From Nocardioides zhouii (lineage in GTDB: Bacteria > Actinomycetota > Actinomycetes > Propionibacteriales > Nocardioidaceae), in NCBI RefSeq assembly GCF_004137345.1, contig NZ_SDWV01000029.1:1-54300 (forward strand): a stretch of DNA of 54,300 bases, in the 5' to 3' direction. Both the position numbers and the translations under genes were made by a program. Within the stretch, counting starts at the first letter, position 1, and the number at the start of each line of letters is the position of its first letter. Below are positions 1 to 7,650 of the stretch, in pieces. The notes under the pieces are model-generated. The model saw only the letters and a list, made by a program, of their open reading frames with translations, was not told the DNA's origin and ran no database searches.

Positions 1-58
1 CGGTGGCCGAGAGGTCGTCCTCGACCCTCCCCCTCACCCGCTCCAGCGCTTCGACCAT
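1..58 (-). CDS. Unidentified protein, 5' end only
   Basis: Only the first 19 codons are inside the window, reading from position 58 toward 1 (MVEALERVRGRVEDDLSAT). The fragment is too short to assign a family. It is called as a real gene because its ATG lies 7 nt downstream of a perfect TATAAT hexamer at 66-71, the best -10 match in the window, in the same geometry as other genes here. The peptide is highly charged and would suit the first helix of a cytoplasmic protein. It is on the same strand as the nucleoside deaminase, 76 bp downstream of that gene's stop, but has its own promoter. Confidence 0.5.
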   Translation of the reverse strand, partial: MVEALERVRGRVEDDLSAT

Positions 59-65
59 GTGTTTG

Positions 66-71
66 ATTATA
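66..71 (-). promoter_or_regulatory. Consensus -10 box (TATAAT), leaderless start
   Basis: On the minus strand TATAAT is followed by 7 nt and then the ATG at 58. A 4/6 match to TTGACA (ATGACG) lies 18 nt upstream. No Shine-Dalgarno fits between the hexamer and the ATG. Confidence 0.6.
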
Positions 72-134
72 GGCGATGCCACCGACAGTCGTCATCGATC
101 CACAGCTGATCTTTCGTCCAGCCTCGGGTGCGAT

Positions 135-605
135 TCAGACCCAGAAGTCCTCGTGCGCAGCGGCCGCCTCGCCCTCGAGGAGCGGACCCGTCACCTGGGT
201 CACCCGGCTGCCGGCGGCGAAGACCTCGCGGCAGGGGAGCATCAGGGTCGGGTTGTCGGGGTGGTTGCCGGTGAGGCCCAGCAGGCCCGCCTCCGAGAGG
301 CCGTAGACCACCCGGCCGATGCCGGCCCAGTAGATGGCGCCCGAGCACATCGCGCACGGTTCGCACGAGGTGTAGAGGGTGTGGCCCGGCAGGTCGGCGT
401 ACGCGATCGACGCGCACGCGAGGCGTACGAGGTTGAGCTCGGCGTGGTGGGTGACGTCGTGGGCGGTGGTGACGGTGTTCTCGGCCTCCAGCACGACCCA
501 GCCCGACCCGTCGACGAGCACGGCGCCGAACGGGTGGTTGCCGTGCTCGCGCGCGTCGAGCGAGACGGTGATCGCGCGGCGGAGGTGCTCGAGGTCGGGC
601 GTCAT
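135..605 (-). CDS. Nucleoside/guanine deaminase, cytidine deaminase superfamily
   Basis: A 156-residue zinc-dependent deaminase of the CDA fold, the expected length for the guanine/tRNA-adenosine deaminase branch. The zinc site is complete: H54-A-E56 supplies the histidine ligand and catalytic glutamate, and PCAMC (C84, C87) supplies the cysteines. The chain ends in a HEDFW-type tail, as in several free-base or nucleoside deaminases. It lies 4 kb from the purine degradation operon, which has an unrelated amidohydrolase-type guanine deaminase, so a role in purine base salvage or breakdown is plausible but inferred. The start at 605 is supported by TAGGTT at 612-617, which leaves no leader. Confidence 0.85.
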   Translation of the reverse strand: MTPDLEHLRRAITVSLDAREHGNHPFGAVLVDGSGWVVLEAENTVTTAHDVTHHAELNLVRLACASIAYADLPGHTLYTSCEPCAMCSGAIYWAGIGRVVYGLSEAGLLGLTGNHPDNPTLMLPCREVFAAGSRVTQVTGPLLEGEAAAAHEDFWV

Positions 606-611
606 GGTCAG

Positions 612-617
612 AACCTA
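612..617 (-). promoter_or_regulatory. -10 box TAGGTT, leaderless start
   Basis: Minus-strand TAGGTT, then 6 nt, then the ATG at 605 of the nucleoside deaminase gene. It lies between that start and the PNPOx-like gene stop at 615. Confidence 0.55.
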
Positions 618-1232
618 GAACCTGGGGATCGACGGGGCACTGGGGTGGGACGCGTCGAGCGCCGGGTCGCCGGCCGGGAGGGTGCCGTCGAACCACTCGT
701 CCAGCTTCCAGTCCGGCACGGGCGGGCTCTCGCCGGCGACGGGGACGAAGACCGATCTCTGGGTCGGGCCGTGGGTGTGGACGTAGCGGCGGCAGTTGGG
801 GAACACGGCGCGCGCACGCACCCGTACGACGAGCTTGGCGCCGGGGAACTCGTGGACGAGCGGGTCCTCGGGGTCGACGGACGCCTCGCCGTTGACCCGC
901 AGCCGCGAGCCGTCCGAGAAGTCGATGAAGAGCATCCCGACCTGCGCGTTCTCGGTGATGTTGCCGACGCTGAGGAACATCCCGTTGCCGTCGTACACCG
1001 GGAACGCGAGCGTGGTCGGGTCCACCACGCGGACGAAGCCGGGATCGCCGCCCTTGTGCGAGCACTGCGGCTGGCCCGAGGCGTCCGTGGTGGCGAGGAA
1101 GAACATGTCGCGCGCCTCGATGAAGTCCCGGAACCCCGACACATCATCACCGGCGACGCTGGCCAGCCGGTCGGCGAGCCGTCGCGTGTCGAAGGCGTCC
1201 TGCAGTGCGCGGTGCGAGTCCCGGTAGTCCAT
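615..1232 (-). CDS. Pyridoxamine 5'-phosphate oxidase-like flavoprotein
   Basis: A 205-residue cytoplasmic protein of the PNPOx-like split-barrel flavin family. Residues about 38-130 carry the recognisable pattern: a DMFFLATTD strand, then SHKGGDPGF, a conserved phosphate-proximal loop, then the GNGMFLSVGNITEN segment. Members usually bind FMN, F420 or haem; the substrate cannot be told here. The start at 1232 was chosen because GAGGAG lies a proper distance upstream and the fold begins soon after; the frame stays open to 1757 but that extension would overlap the divergent VOC gene. Its stop is 10 nt before the deaminase start. Confidence 0.8.
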   Translation of the reverse strand: MDYRDSHRALQDAFDTRRLADRLASVAGDDVSGFRDFIEARDMFFLATTDASGQPQCSHKGGDPGFVRVVDPTTLAFPVYDGNGMFLSVGNITENAQVGMLFIDFSDGSRLRVNGEASVDPEDPLVHEFPGAKLVVRVRARAVFPNCRRYVHTHGPTQRSVFVPVAGESPPVPDWKLDEWFDGTLPAGDPALDASHPSAPSIPRF

Positions 1233-1288
1233 CTCGTGCCTCTCCTCCTCGAGGATCCCACCGCGCGGGTGTCCGAGAAAGGCTGGTC

Positions 1289-1294
1289 TAGGTT
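1289..1294 (+). promoter_or_regulatory. -10 box TAGGTT, leaderless start
   Basis: TAGGTT followed by 7 nt and the ATG at 1302. Confidence 0.55.
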
Positions 1295-1301
1295 GGCGCG
1301 C

Positions 1302-1685
1302 ATGCCCCGCGCCCTCCACCACCTCGACCTGTGGGTCGACGACGTCGCGACCGCCGAGGGGGAGTGGGGGTGGCTGCTCGCCTGGTGCGGGTGGCAGCGC
1401 GAGGACGGGATGCTGTCGTGGGTGCACGCCGACGGCACCTACCTCTTCATGGAGCACTCGTCGGACCAGCACGGCGAGCACGACCGGTTGCGGCCCGGCA
1501 TCAACCACCTCGCGATGACCGTCGAGACCCGCGACGAGCTGGACCGGATGCGGGCCGAGTCGACCGAGCGCGGCTGGCACGAGATGTACGCCGACCGGTA
1601 TCCGCACGCCGGGGGCGAGGAGCACGTCGCGCTCTACGTCGAGAACTCCGAGGGCTTCGAGGTCGAGGTCGTGGTCGGCGACTGA
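1302..1685 (+). CDS. VOC (glyoxalase/bleomycin-resistance fold) protein
   Basis: A 127-residue single VOC module with the paired beta-alpha-beta-beta-beta layout. It opens with ALHHLDLWVDD, typical of the first metal-binding strand, has INHLAMTVET in the middle and ends in EGFEVEVVV, where the last glutamate is a usual metal ligand. The size fits a one-module dioxygenase, isomerase or resistance protein. The function cannot be narrowed further. It starts divergently from the PNPOx-like gene and is followed 40 bp later by a second VOC gene with its own start signal, so the pair need not be one transcript. Confidence 0.8.
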   Translation: MPRALHHLDLWVDDVATAEGEWGWLLAWCGWQREDGMLSWVHADGTYLFMEHSSDQHGEHDRLRPGINHLAMTVETRDELDRMRAESTERGWHEMYADRYPHAGGEEHVALYVENSEGFEVEVVVGD

Positions 1686-1712
1686 CCCGCCGGCGGTGTC
1701 ACCGGTCCGGCG

Positions 1713-1718
1713 TATCGT
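1713..1718 (+). promoter_or_regulatory. -10 box TATCGT, leaderless start
   Basis: TATCGT followed by 7 nt and the ATG at 1726. Confidence 0.5.
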
Positions 1719-1725
1719 GCGAGTC

Positions 1726-2568
1726 ATGGCCTCGGGAACCCCTGACAACCCGCACACCTACCCGCAGGGCGTCACCTGCTGGATCGACCTGCAGGTGCCG
1801 GATGCGGCTGCTGCGGCCGCCTTCTACGGCGCGCTGATGGGGTGGGAGACCCACGACGCGCTCCCTCCCGACGTGCCGGCGACGTACCTGATCGCGACGC
1901 TGGACGGGCAGGACGTGGCCGCGATCGAGCCGCGGGCGGACGGGTCGGCGTCCTGGATGACGTACGTCGCCGTGGACGACGTCGACGCGACGGTCCCGCG
2001 AGCGGTCGATGCGGGCGGTGAGCTGGTCGACGGACCCCACGATGCCGGTCCGGGTGGCCGGTGGGCCGAGCTGCGTGACCCGCGCGGGGCAGTGTTCCGG
2101 CTCTGGCAGGCACGCGCCCGGCTCGGCTCGCAGGTCAACAATGTGCCCGGCTCCTGGAACTTCAGCGATCTCCACACCTCCGACGTCGGGCACGACCTCG
2201 ACTTCTACCGCACGGTGTTCGGGTGGGAGGTCGAGGACATGGGTCCCGACGCCGGCGCGATGATCAAGGTGCCGGGCTACGGCGACCACCTCGAGTCCAC
2301 AGTCGACCCGGACATCCGCACCCGTCAGGCAGGCGCCCCGGAGGGTTTCGCCGACGCGATCGGCGGCGCCACCGGGCTCGAGGGCGACGAACAGCCGCAC
2401 TGGCACCTGACCTTCAGCGTGGCCGACCGGGACGCGGCGGCGCAGCTCGCCGAGAGCCTGGGCGCGACCGTGGTGGCCACGCACGACGGAACGTGGGCGG
2501 CGACCGTGCGGATCCGCGATCCGTGGGGCGCCGAGCTCACGTTGAGCCAGTTCACCATGCCCGACTGA
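1726..2568 (+). CDS. Two-domain VOC family protein
   Basis: A 280-residue protein made of two VOC domains in tandem (about 16-135 and 145-275), similar to actinobacterial proteins such as hydroxylase CFP30B that pair a VTCWIDLQVPD-type and a WNFSDLHTSD-type half. Both halves keep the FYGALMGWE/FYRTVFGWE signature of this subfamily, and each closes with a DPxGAxxxLxQ strand (RDPRGAVFRLWQ, RDPWGAELTLSQ). The substrate is not known. The start at 1726 is placed by a TATCGT hexamer 7 nt upstream and by the length of the N-terminal strand. Confidence 0.85.
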   Translation: MASGTPDNPHTYPQGVTCWIDLQVPDAAAAAAFYGALMGWETHDALPPDVPATYLIATLDGQDVAAIEPRADGSASWMTYVAVDDVDATVPRAVDAGGELVDGPHDAGPGGRWAELRDPRGAVFRLWQARARLGSQVNNVPGSWNFSDLHTSDVGHDLDFYRTVFGWEVEDMGPDAGAMIKVPGYGDHLESTVDPDIRTRQAGAPEGFADAIGGATGLEGDEQPHWHLTFSVADRDAAAQLAESLGATVVATHDGTWAATVRIRDPWGAELTLSQFTMPD

Positions 2569-2607
2569 ACCCACCCAGGGGTGGTCGCACGGGCGAATGA
2601 GCGGGTC

Positions 2608-2613
2608 TAGGTT
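2608..2613 (+). promoter_or_regulatory. -10 box TAGGTT with short leader and RBS
   Basis: The hexamer is the same as at leaderless genes here, but the GTG start lies at 2647, leaving a predicted leader of about 27 nt that contains GGAGG at 2637-2641. It is a leadered contrast case. Confidence 0.5.
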
Positions 2614-2646
2614 GGCCGGTGGCCCAACTGCACCTCGGAGGCACTC

Positions 2647-4362
2647 GTGAGCTCAGACACCCTGATCGACGCCAACTGGCTGGACTACCTGCTGGTCGCG
2701 ATCTACTTCGGATTCGTCCTCGGCATCGGCGTGATGGCGCGTCGCTCGGTGTCCGACTCGATCGACTTCTTCCTGTCCGGCCGCTCGCTTCCGGCGTGGG
2801 TGACGGGCCTGGCGTTCATCTCCGCCAACCTCGGCGCCGTCGAGATCATGGGCATGTCGGCGAATGGCGCGGAGATCGGCCTGTCGACGTTCCACTACTT
2901 CTGGGTCGGTGCGGTGCCGGCGATGCTGTTCCTCGGCGTCGTGATGATGCCGTTCTACTACGGATCGAAGGTCCGCTCGGTCCCCGAGTTCATGTTCAAG
3001 CGGTTCGGCACCGGCGCCCACCTGGTCAACGCGATCAGCTTTGCCGTCGCCCAGCTGCTCATCGCGGGCGTCAACCTCGCCCTGCTCGCCGGCATCGTGC
3101 ACGCCCTGCTCGGCTGGCCGATCTGGGTCGCGCTGATCGTGGCCGGCGCGGTCGTGCTGTCGTACATCACGCTCGGTGGCCTGAGTGCTGCGATCTACAA
3201 CGAGGTGCTGCAGTTCTTCGTCATCGTGGCCTCGCTGCTGCCGCTGACGCTGATCGGCCTGCACCGCGTCGGCGGTTGGAACGGCCTCACCGACAAGATC
3301 TCCGCCGCCTCGGAGAGTGCGTCCTCCGCGTCCGAGGCGCCCGCGGCAGCGCAGCAGCTCAACGCCTGGCCGGGCCAGGCGCTGTCCGGCTTCGACTCCC
3401 CGATCCTGTCGGTCGTCGGGATCGTCTTCGGGCTCGGCTTCGTGCTGTCCTTCGGCTACTGGACGACCAACTTCGTCGAGGTCCAGCGGGCGATGGCGTC
3501 CGACTCGATCTCGGCCGCGCGCAAGACCCCGATCATCGGCGCCTTCCCCAAGATGTTCATCCCGTTCATCGTCATCATCCCCGGCATGGTCTCGGCCGTG
3601 CTGGTGACGGAGATGATCGACCTCAAGAACGGCGGCACGCCGTCCGGTGGCGCCTCGGGGGACGGGGTCGCCTACAACGACGCCCTCCTGCTCCTCATGC
3701 GCGACGTGCTGCCCAACGGACTGCTCGGGCTGGCGATCGCCGGTCTGCTCGCGGCGTTCATGGCCGGCATGGCGGCCAACATCTCGGCGTTCAACACGGT
3801 CTTCTCCTACGACCTGTGGCAGCGCTACATCCGCAAGGACCACAGCGACGACTACTACCTCCGCATCGGCCGCCTCGCCACCGTCGGGGCCACCGTCATC
3901 GCGATCTTCACCGCCCAGATCGCGATGGGCTACGACAACGTCATGAACTACCTGCAGACGCTCTTCGGGTTCTTCAACGCACCGTTGTTCGCCACCTTCA
4001 TCCTCGGCATGTTCTGGAAGAGGATGACCCCCACCGCAGGCTGGGTGGGCCTGGTCGCCGGCACGCTGTCGGCACTCGCCGTGGACCGATCCGCGGCGGC
4101 CGGGCTCTTCGAGCTGTCGGGTCAGGGCACGGCGTTCCTCGCGGCGTCGGTCGCGTTCGTGGTGGACATCGTGCTCAGCATCGTGGTCTCGCTCGTGACC
4201 AAGCCCAAGCCGGCCTCCGAGCTGCGCGGACTGGTCTACTCGGAGACGCCTCGCGAGGACCGCACCGACCCGAACGAGGCAGCCATGCCGTGGTACCAGC
4301 GCACGCTCCCGCTCGCCGGCATCGCGCTCGCGATGGTCATCGTCCTCAACTTCGTCTTCTGA
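2647..4362 (+). CDS. Sodium:solute symporter (SSS family)
   Basis: A 571-residue membrane protein with about 13 hydrophobic segments and the SSS layout: DYLLVAIYFGFVLGIGVMARR at the N terminus, the FFLSGRSLPAWVTGLAFISANLGAVE region that contributes to the sodium and substrate site, and GGLSAAIYNEVLQFF in the middle. The family imports sugars, carboxylates, nucleosides, amino acids or urea with sodium. The specificity is not visible; it lies just before the purine operon but has its own promoter. GTG at 2647 is chosen for the GGAGG 5 nt upstream. A small membrane protein gene follows after 13 bp. Confidence 0.9.
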   Translation: MSSDTLIDANWLDYLLVAIYFGFVLGIGVMARRSVSDSIDFFLSGRSLPAWVTGLAFISANLGAVEIMGMSANGAEIGLSTFHYFWVGAVPAMLFLGVVMMPFYYGSKVRSVPEFMFKRFGTGAHLVNAISFAVAQLLIAGVNLALLAGIVHALLGWPIWVALIVAGAVVLSYITLGGLSAAIYNEVLQFFVIVASLLPLTLIGLHRVGGWNGLTDKISAASESASSASEAPAAAQQLNAWPGQALSGFDSPILSVVGIVFGLGFVLSFGYWTTNFVEVQRAMASDSISAARKTPIIGAFPKMFIPFIVIIPGMVSAVLVTEMIDLKNGGTPSGGASGDGVAYNDALLLLMRDVLPNGLLGLAIAGLLAAFMAGMAANISAFNTVFSYDLWQRYIRKDHSDDYYLRIGRLATVGATVIAIFTAQIAMGYDNVMNYLQTLFGFFNAPLFATFILGMFWKRMTPTAGWVGLVAGTLSALAVDRSAAAGLFELSGQGTAFLAASVAFVVDIVLSIVVSLVTKPKPASELRGLVYSETPREDRTDPNEAAMPWYQRTLPLAGIALAMVIVLNFVF

Positions 4363-4375
4363 GAGAGGGGTCACC

Positions 4376-4705
4376 ATGCCTGACACGACCGACACGACCA
4401 CGGCGGGCGACACCGCCGGCCAGCCCCACAAGGCGGGGCTCTTCGACATCCGCAACATCATCGGCGCCCTGATGGGCATCTACGGCGTGATCCTCACCCT
4501 CGCCGGACTGCTCGGCGAGCACGAGCCCGAGAAGACCGGCGGCATCAACGCCAACCTCTGGACCGGCCTCGCCCTGCTCGTCGTCGGCGCGTTCTTCATC
4601 ACCTGGGCGCGGCTCAAGCCGATCGTGGTCCCGGACCACGTCGACCCGCCCGACGACGACCCGACGCGCCCCGCACCCCAGCGCAAGCGCCCGCCCGTCC
4701 ACTGA
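4376..4705 (+). CDS. Small two-helix membrane protein next to symporter
   Basis: A 109-residue protein with a Thr/Asp/Gly-rich N-terminal tail, two predicted membrane helices (about 28-47 and 62-82) and a proline-rich, basic C-terminal tail (about 90-109). No enzymatic motif is seen and I do not recognise a named family. It begins 13 bp after the symporter stop behind a GAGAGAGGGG purine run and is almost surely co-transcribed with it. An accessory or stabilising subunit of the symporter is possible, by analogy with small partners of other SSS carriers, but is inference. Confidence 0.75.
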   Translation: MPDTTDTTTAGDTAGQPHKAGLFDIRNIIGALMGIYGVILTLAGLLGEHEPEKTGGINANLWTGLALLVVGAFFITWARLKPIVVPDHVDPPDDDPTRPAPQRKRPPVH

Positions 4706-4713
4706 CTCAGGTC

Positions 4714-4719
4714 TAGGGT
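4714..4719 (+). promoter_or_regulatory. -10 box TAGGGT at head of purine operon
   Basis: TAGGGT followed by 7 nt and the ATG at 4727. It lies in the only gap (21 bp) between the symporter pair and the purine degradation genes, so it probably starts a transcript of roughly 10.9 kb. Confidence 0.6.
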
Positions 4720-4726
4720 CTCCCGC

Positions 4727-5971
4727 ATGGAGAGCCTGGTCACAGAGCTCGGGGCCGAGCTCGACGCGCGCCTCGCGGACGTCGACGCCGCGCTGGCCGC
4801 GCACTACCCGGGTGCCCGCCCGGGTCGCCAGCCGGTCCACACGGTGTACGTCCCCGCGGACCGGTTCTACGCCGGCCTGGTCGCCGCGCACGGGGCGGCC
4901 GCGCTAGCGACGGTCGACGAGCACGAGGCCCTGCTGCTCGAGATCATCGACGGCGACCGCGACCTGCTGGCCCGGGTGCGAGACAAGCTCGGTCGCGAGC
5001 CGGTCGAGGACGTACGCATCGACCTCGAGGACGGCTACGGCACGCGGTCCGACGACGTGGAGGACGCCGACGCGCTCCGTGCCGCCGACGAGCTGAGGTC
5101 GGCGGTCGATGCGGGAGCATCGGCGCCCGGATGCGGCATCCGGTTCAAGGGCTTCGAGGCACCGACCCGCAGCCGCGGGCTGCGGACGCTCGCGCTGTTC
5201 CTGGGTCGGCTCACCGAGGGCGGTCCGCTGCCGGACGGCTTCGTCGTCACCCTGCCGAAGGTCACGGCGGTCGAGCAGGTCGAGGCGCTGGTGCACGCGG
5301 CGCAGCGGCTCGAGTCCCACCTCGGCATCGCGTCCGGGGCGTTGCGGTTCGAGCTGCAGATCGAGACGCCGCAGTCGATCCTCGGTCCCGATGGCACCGC
5401 GCTGGTGGCGCGGATGATCCATGCCTCGGCGGGCCGCTGCACCGGCCTGCACTACGGCACGTACGACTACTCCGCCTTCTGCGGCATCGCCGCCGCCCAG
5501 CAGAGCCTCGAGCACCCGGTCGCCGACCACGCCAAGGCGATCATGCAGGCCGCGGCGGCCGGCACCGGCGTACGCCTCTCGGACGGGTCCACCAACGTGC
5601 TGCCCGTCGGCGACGCCGACCAGGTCGCGACCGCGTGGCGCAACCACCTCCGGCTGGTCCGGCGCTCGCTCGAGCGCGGCTACTACCAGGGCTGGGACCT
5701 CCACCCCGCGCAGCTCCCGACGCGGTACGCCGCCACGTTCGCGTTCTACCGCGACGGCTTCCCGGCCGCGGCGGCCAGGTTGCGGACGTACGTCGCCCGA
5801 CAGGACTCGGCGATCATGGACGAGCCGGCGACGGCGCGCGCGCTGGCTGACTTCCTGCTGCGCGGCCTCGACTGCGGTGCCCTCTCGGCCGACGAGGCGC
5901 GCGAGGCGACCGGGCTCGGCGCCGACGACCTGGCCGGGCTCGCGCACCGCACCACCGAGACGGAAGGCTGA
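4727..5971 (+). CDS. CitE/HpcH-type aldolase-like protein (DUF6986-like)
   Basis: A 414-residue TIM-barrel protein of the HpcH/HpaI aldolase-citrate lyase beta superfamily. The visible active-site-like motifs are RIDLEDGYG (about 90), GIRFKGFE (about 137), ELQIETPQSI (about 208) and LHYGTYDYSAF (about 240), matching the acidic metal ligands and arginine of CitE-like lyases. It is longer than plain CitE proteins. I recall this branch as DUF6986; no reaction has been shown to my knowledge. It is the first gene of the purine operon, 4 bp before uricase, so it may act on a C2/C3 product of ureide breakdown such as glyoxylate; that is inference. Confidence 0.8.
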   Translation: MESLVTELGAELDARLADVDAALAAHYPGARPGRQPVHTVYVPADRFYAGLVAAHGAAALATVDEHEALLLEIIDGDRDLLARVRDKLGREPVEDVRIDLEDGYGTRSDDVEDADALRAADELRSAVDAGASAPGCGIRFKGFEAPTRSRGLRTLALFLGRLTEGGPLPDGFVVTLPKVTAVEQVEALVHAAQRLESHLGIASGALRFELQIETPQSILGPDGTALVARMIHASAGRCTGLHYGTYDYSAFCGIAAAQQSLEHPVADHAKAIMQAAAAGTGVRLSDGSTNVLPVGDADQVATAWRNHLRLVRRSLERGYYQGWDLHPAQLPTRYAATFAFYRDGFPAAAARLRTYVARQDSAIMDEPATARALADFLLRGLDCGALSADEAREATGLGADDLAGLAHRTTETEG

Positions 5972-5975
5972 GCCG

Positions 5976-6839
5976 ATGGGCATCGTGCTGGGACCGAACA
6001 GGTACGGCAAGGCGGAGAACCGGGTCGTCCGGATCGTCCGTGACACCCCGCGCCACGAGATCCGCGACCTCAACGTCTCCACGTCGCTGCGCGGCGACTT
6101 CGCTGCTGCGCACACCCACGGCGACCAGGCGCAGGTGCTGCCGACGGACACGCAGAAGAACACGGCGTTCGCCTTCGCGAAGCAGCACGGAGTGACCTCG
6201 CCGGAGGACTACGCCCTCGCGCTCGGCAGCCGGCTGCTCGAGGCCACGCCGGTCGCGACCGGGGCGACGATCGCCGTCGACGAGTACGCCTGGGACCGGA
6301 TCGAGGTCGACGGCGCGGGCCACGACCACGCGTTCGTACGCCGCGGCGGCGAGGCGCGGACGACCCGGGTGGACCTCGGCGAGGACGGGACCGTCGTCGT
6401 CTCGGGTCTGAAGGACCTCGTCGTGCTGAAGTCCACCGGGTCGGAGTTCAAGGGCTTCCTCCGCGACGAGTACACGACCCTGCCCGACGCCGACGACCGG
6501 ATCCTGGCGACCGCGCTGCGCGCCGAGTGGACGTACCGGCCCGGGCAGCAGCCCGACTGGAACGCGACGTACGACGCCGTCCGGGCGCTGCTGCTGGCGA
6601 CCTTCGCGACGACGTACAGCCGGGCACTGCAGGAATCCCTCTACGCGATGGGCACCGCCGTCCTCGAGGCGCACGACGAGATCGCCGAGATCTCCTTCGC
6701 CGCGCCCAACAAGCACCACTTCCTGGTCGACCTCGCGCCGTTCGGGCTCGACAACCCGGGCGAGGTCTTCATCGCCGCAGATCGGCCGTACGGACTGATC
6801 GAGGCCACCGTGACCCGGGAACCGGAGGACGGTCGATGA
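5976..6839 (+). CDS. pucL: Factor-independent urate hydroxylase (uricase)
   Basis: Oxidises urate with O2 to 5-hydroxyisourate and H2O2 without a cofactor. The 287-residue length is normal for a one-piece uricase of two T-fold domains. K12 in NRYGKAENRV and the LPTDTQKNT motif (T57-N62) form the catalytic dyad region of the family, and FAAPNKHHFLVD near the C terminus holds the conserved histidine. AGGAAGG-like purines in the end of the previous gene act as RBS for ATG 5976. The stop overlaps the next start in ATGA. It lacks the fused OHCU decarboxylase of Bacillus PucL; that activity is the next gene. Confidence 0.95.
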   Translation: MGIVLGPNRYGKAENRVVRIVRDTPRHEIRDLNVSTSLRGDFAAAHTHGDQAQVLPTDTQKNTAFAFAKQHGVTSPEDYALALGSRLLEATPVATGATIAVDEYAWDRIEVDGAGHDHAFVRRGGEARTTRVDLGEDGTVVVSGLKDLVVLKSTGSEFKGFLRDEYTTLPDADDRILATALRAEWTYRPGQQPDWNATYDAVRALLLATFATTYSRALQESLYAMGTAVLEAHDEIAEISFAAPNKHHFLVDLAPFGLDNPGEVFIAADRPYGLIEATVTREPEDGR

Positions 6840-7330
6840 GCCTCGCCGCATTCAACGAGCAGCCGGCCGACGACGCGCGCACCTCTGCACTGGTCTGGCT
6901 CGACGTCCCACGCTGGGCCGACGACGTCCTTGCCGGCCGTCCCTACGACGACGTCGGCGAGGTGGAAGCGGCGATGATTGCCGCTGCGTCGACCATCTCC
7001 GACGCCGAGCTCGAGCAGGCGCTGGCCCGGCACCCACGCATCGGCGAGCGAGCCGACGTCGCGAAGCACGACGCCGAACAGTCCACCCGCGAGCAGTCCG
7101 GAGTGGACCGGGCTGACGACGACGTCGTACGCCGGCTCGCCGAGGGAAACCGGGCCTACGAGGAGCGCTTCGGACGGGTCTTCATCGTCCGCGCGGCCGG
7201 TCGCAGCGGGCCGGACATCCTGGAGCACCTGCGGCACCGGCTCCACAACAGCGACGAGATCGAACGCGCCGAGACCATCGACCAGCTGACCCAGATCGCG
7301 GTCCTGCGGATGAAGGAGGCGTTGTCCTGA
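6836..7330 (+). CDS. uraD: 2-oxo-4-hydroxy-4-carboxy-5-ureidoimidazoline (OHCU) decarboxylase
   Basis: Converts OHCU to (S)-allantoin, the last step of the three-enzyme urate to allantoin route. The 164-residue all-helical protein has the family's catalytic histidine in LARHPRIGER (H66), the EQSGV segment with its conserved glutamate and the FIVRAAGRSGPDILEHLRHR stretch, followed by an RAET...I..LRM C-terminal helix. It begins inside the uricase stop (ATGA) and its TGA overlaps the start of the HIU hydrolase gene by one base, so translation of the three steps is probably coupled. Confidence 0.93.
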   Translation: MSLAAFNEQPADDARTSALVWLDVPRWADDVLAGRPYDDVGEVEAAMIAAASTISDAELEQALARHPRIGERADVAKHDAEQSTREQSGVDRADDDVVRRLAEGNRAYEERFGRVFIVRAAGRSGPDILEHLRHRLHNSDEIERAETIDQLTQIAVLRMKEALS

Positions 7331-7650
7331 TGGCCACGCTCAGCACCCACGTCCTCGACGTGTCCACCGGCCGCCCGGCGGCCGGCCTGCGCGTCACGCT
7401 GGAGTCCTCGGACGGCAACCTCCTGGCCGAGGCGCTCACCGACGCCGACGGTCGCGTCGGCGCGCTCGCCGGCGACCTGACCGCCGAGGATCACGTCCTA
7501 CGCTTCGACACCGGCACCTGGTTCGCCGGTCACGGCACGACCGCGTTCTACCCCGAGGTCGCGGTCACCTTCACCGTCGGGGAGGACGAGCACTACCACG
7601 TCCCGCTGCTGCTGAGCCCCTACGGCTACTCGACCTACCGTGGCAGCTGA
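7330..7650 (+). CDS. uraH: 5-hydroxyisourate hydrolase (transthyretin-like)
   Basis: Hydrolyses 5-hydroxyisourate to OHCU, between uricase and UraD. The 106-residue transthyretin-like protein begins with LSTHVLDVSTGRPA, where H7 is the catalytic histidine, has TTAFYPEVAVTF, and ends exactly in YRGS, the C-terminal tetrapeptide that distinguishes HIU hydrolases from transthyretins. The ATG overlaps the preceding TGA by one base. The last 11 bp overlap the start of allantoinase. Confidence 0.96.
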   Translation: MATLSTHVLDVSTGRPAAGLRVTLESSDGNLLAEALTDADGRVGALAGDLTAEDHVLRFDTGTWFAGHGTTAFYPEVAVTFTVGEDEHYHVPLLLSPYGYSTYRGS

